DNA from: Marinobacter fonticola
Lineage (GTDB): Bacteria; Pseudomonadota; Gammaproteobacteria; Pseudomonadales; Oleiphilaceae
Length of the DNA: 64,000 nt
Direction: 5' to 3'
Assembly (NCBI RefSeq): GCF_008122265.1
Contig: NZ_CP043042.1
Span: forward strand, 4,402,001 to 4,466,000
Position 1 is the stretch's first letter. Every line of letters starts with the position of its first letter. Below, piece by piece: positions 62,244 through 64,000 of this stretch. The notes under the pieces are model-generated. The model saw nothing but the letters and a program-made list of their open reading frames with translations. It did no database searches and had not been told where the DNA came from. The position numbers were made by a program, and so were the translations under genes.

Positions 62244-63887
62244 ATGCAACCACGTCCAGCGTCCACACTCGCACTGCTGCGTGAATCCACCTCCGGCTTC
62301 GAGGTGCTGATGCTCCAGCGCAGCCACCAAGCCGTTTTTATGCCCGGATTCTATGTCTTCCCCGGCGGCGCCGTGGACGAGGGCGATCAACACGACGACC
62401 TGTTGCCCCACTTGGAAGGTCACGACGACGCCTCGGCCAGCAAGTTGCTGAACCTGAAGACCGGTGGCCTGGGTTACCTTACTGCCGCCATCCGCGAATG
62501 CTTCGAGGAAGCCGGCCTGCTGCTCGCCCAGGATCGCGACGGCAAACCGGTGGGCACCGAACATCCCGCCTTTAACGACGCCCGCGAACGCCTGGCCCGG
62601 GGCGAGCTCGATCTACCGGCCCTGTGCCAGAACCATAACCTGCGCCTGCCCCTGGACCGTCTGGCTTACATCGACCACTGGATTACGCCACCGGGTCCGC
62701 CGCGGCGCTTCGACACCCGTTTCTTCGTGGCGGAAGCCCCGGCGGGACAAATCGCCCGCCACGACGGCGAGGAAACCATCGATCATTGCTGGCTTAACCC
62801 ACAAGCAGCGCTCGAAGAACACCGTGCGGGCCAACGACTTTTCGGTGCGCCGACGTTATCTGTCATACGCCGCCTGGCCCGCTATAAAACCTTGGACGAG
62901 GCATTGGGCAGCGCGATTCGCGCCAAACCCATGAGCTTTCCCACCGAACCTTGGCCAGCCCGGCGCAACGATGAAATCGTCCAGCTCAGCCCGGGGCAGC
63001 CCGCCTACCAAGAGGCGCGCAAGCTCGACCCCAAAGGCCAAGGCACGGTAAACGCGGATATCGAACCCGGTGCGTGGGTTCGGTTAGCGGAAAACATCTG
63101 GCGCCTGACGGTGCCCAACCCCAGCGTGATGACCGGACCGGGCACCAACACCTACGTGATCGAAGATCCGGCCGGGCACCTGGTCATCGATCCCGGCCCC
63201 AGACATGAAGAGCACCTGCAACGTATCCTTGAGAAGACCGGGGGCAAGGTTCGCGCGATCCTGGCCACCCATACCCACAGCGACCACAGCCCCGGCGCCG
63301 GACCGCTGAAGGCGGCTACCGGCGCCGAAACCATCGGCCTAGCGCCACCCGGTGACGGTTTGCAGGATATGACCTTTGCGCCCGATTACACGCCTGAGGA
63401 TGGCGAGTGGATCGAACTGCAAGGGTCTCGGCTCAAAATGATTCACACGCCGGGCCATGCCTCCAACCACCTGTGCTTCCTCCACGAGGGCGAGCGCGTG
63501 CTGTTTTCCGGCGATCACATCATGCAAGGTTCTACGGTGGTGATTAATCCGCCGGACGGCGACATGAAGGCTTACCTGAATTCCCTCAACCGCTTGCTGG
63601 AAGAGGATATCGACTGGATCGCCCCGGGCCACGGCTTCCTCATGGGCTACCCCCAGATGACGGTGGACTACCTGGTCACCCACCGCCTATCCCGGGAGCA
63701 CAAAGTCATTGCCGCCCTGCGCAAGTTAGGCCCGGCGCCGCTGGAAACGCTGGTGCCGGAAGCCTATGCCGATGCTGCGCCAGCACTGCACCGCATCGCC
63801 GCTCGGTCGCTCCTGGCACACCTGCTAAAGCTGGAACAGGAAGGCCGTGCCCAGCTGCAGGACGGCCATTGGGTGTGGAGCGCTTAG
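62244..63887 (+). CDS. Fusion of Nudix hydrolase and metallo-beta-lactamase domains
   Basis: A 547-residue two-domain enzyme. Residues about 5-230 form a NUDT19-like Nudix domain; the Nudix box is split by an insertion between GGAVDEGD and RECFEEAGLLLA. Residues about 270-480 are a metallo-beta-lactamase fold close to LACTB2: THTHSDHSPGAG (HxHxDH), HTPGHASNHLC and GDHIM are all intact. A C-terminal winged helix follows (about 490-547). NUDT19 relatives hydrolyse CoA esters; LACTB2 relatives are RNases or hydrolases. The fusion implies a shared substrate pathway (inference). ATG 62244, no strong ribosome site. Confidence 0.85.
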   Translation: MQPRPASTLALLRESTSGFEVLMLQRSHQAVFMPGFYVFPGGAVDEGDQHDDLLPHLEGHDDASASKLLNLKTGGLGYLTAAIRECFEEAGLLLAQDRDGKPVGTEHPAFNDARERLARGELDLPALCQNHNLRLPLDRLAYIDHWITPPGPPRRFDTRFFVAEAPAGQIARHDGEETIDHCWLNPQAALEEHRAGQRLFGAPTLSVIRRLARYKTLDEALGSAIRAKPMSFPTEPWPARRNDEIVQLSPGQPAYQEARKLDPKGQGTVNADIEPGAWVRLAENIWRLTVPNPSVMTGPGTNTYVIEDPAGHLVIDPGPRHEEHLQRILEKTGGKVRAILATHTHSDHSPGAGPLKAATGAETIGLAPPGDGLQDMTFAPDYTPEDGEWIELQGSRLKMIHTPGHASNHLCFLHEGERVLFSGDHIMQGSTVVINPPDGDMKAYLNSLNRLLEEDIDWIAPGHGFLMGYPQMTVDYLVTHRLSREHKVIAALRKLGPAPLETLVPEAYADAAPALHRIAARSLLAHLLKLEQEGRAQLQDGHWVWSA

Positions 63888-64000
63888 GGAACCTCTGATT
63901 AAGTCTATTGGCGATTCTGGCTTTCCCTGAAAACCGGAATCAAGGCGAGGCTTCACAGGAAGGCTGGTTGCCTTTCAAGAAGGCTCGACGCGGAGTCCGG
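63888..64000. repeat. Partial repeat element at window edge, end related to the 13351 element
   Basis: GGAACCTCTGATTAAGTC begins directly after the stop of the Nudix-MBL gene. It resembles GGAGCCTCTGAAAAAGTTC at 13349 (same order, a few mismatches), and both interiors contain CAAGGCG. The other end is outside the window. No gene is seen in the last 113 bp. Confidence 0.4.

Noticed and set aside
1..64000. tRNA, rRNA, CRISPR array, prophage, insertion sequence, toxin-antitoxin or restriction system
   Set aside because: No cloverleaf, regular spaced repeats, transposase, integrase, phage structural or restriction genes were found on either strand.

Overview
The window reads as a stretch of chromosome from a high-GC, free-living gammaproteobacterium close to the Pseudomonas/Marinobacter group. 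The evidence is gene order. The minus-strand run yqgE-ruvX-pyrR-pyrB-pyrC' beside tonB and gshB, followed by the divergent pilG-H-I-J-K-chpA-B-C cluster, matches the arrangement known from Pseudomonas. The pyrimidine locus also carries the catalytically dead dihydroorotase typical of that group. No tRNA, rRNA, CRISPR array, prophage or insertion sequence was found. The genus (Marinobacter-like) is an inference from protein flavour and was not tested.

Layout. 1-3.8 kb: the 3' part of a yrfG-like HAD phosphatase, the heat-shock pair hslR-hslO, and pckA ending in a strong bidirectional terminator. 3.9-10.3 kb: a minus-strand TRAP-type operon (TatT-like lipoprotein, solute-binding protein, fused permease), then hupB and a second paralogous solute-binding protein. 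10.4-16.5 kb: the pyrC'-pyrB-pyrR-ruvX-yqgE run with a 137-bp inverted-repeat element inserted in it, then tonB and gshB. 16.9-31.1 kb: the complete Chp/Pil chemosensory system for type IV pilus control, dominated by a 2722-residue ChpA hybrid kinase. 31.2-33.3 kb: zur-znuC-znuB behind a Zur-box-like operator.

33.5-46.4 kb is richer in accessory and signalling genes: a CHASE/PAS-like membrane sensor with no output domain, a patatin and a divergent TetR regulator, a decayed diguanylate cyclase, a MEST-like alpha/beta hydrolase, folE-folX, an HD-GYP phosphodiesterase followed by an AEC exporter, and a GGDEF-EAL protein. 46.4-50.2 kb is a copper or heavy-metal operon (MerR regulator, CopA, a 38-residue His-tailed membrane peptide, a DUF411 protein) read from a MerR-type promoter. 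50.2-64 kb holds an EF-hand lipoprotein, rnb, an EAL protein, a YihG-like acyltransferase, a dehalogenase-type HAD protein, a LysR regulator, two multidrug exporters (Bcr/CflA and MATE), tpx, a thioesterase and a Nudix-metallo-beta-lactamase fusion.

How the genes work together. Two themes stand out: surface behaviour (Chp/Pil chemosensing plus three c-di-GMP enzymes and one dead one) and metal handling (zinc uptake and copper export). The most unusual items are the enlarged phosphotransfer array of ChpA, the duplicated solute-binding proteins around hupB, two small membrane peptides with strong translation signals, and several repeat-type operator candidates in intergenic regions. I do not see a clearly new defence or biosynthetic system.
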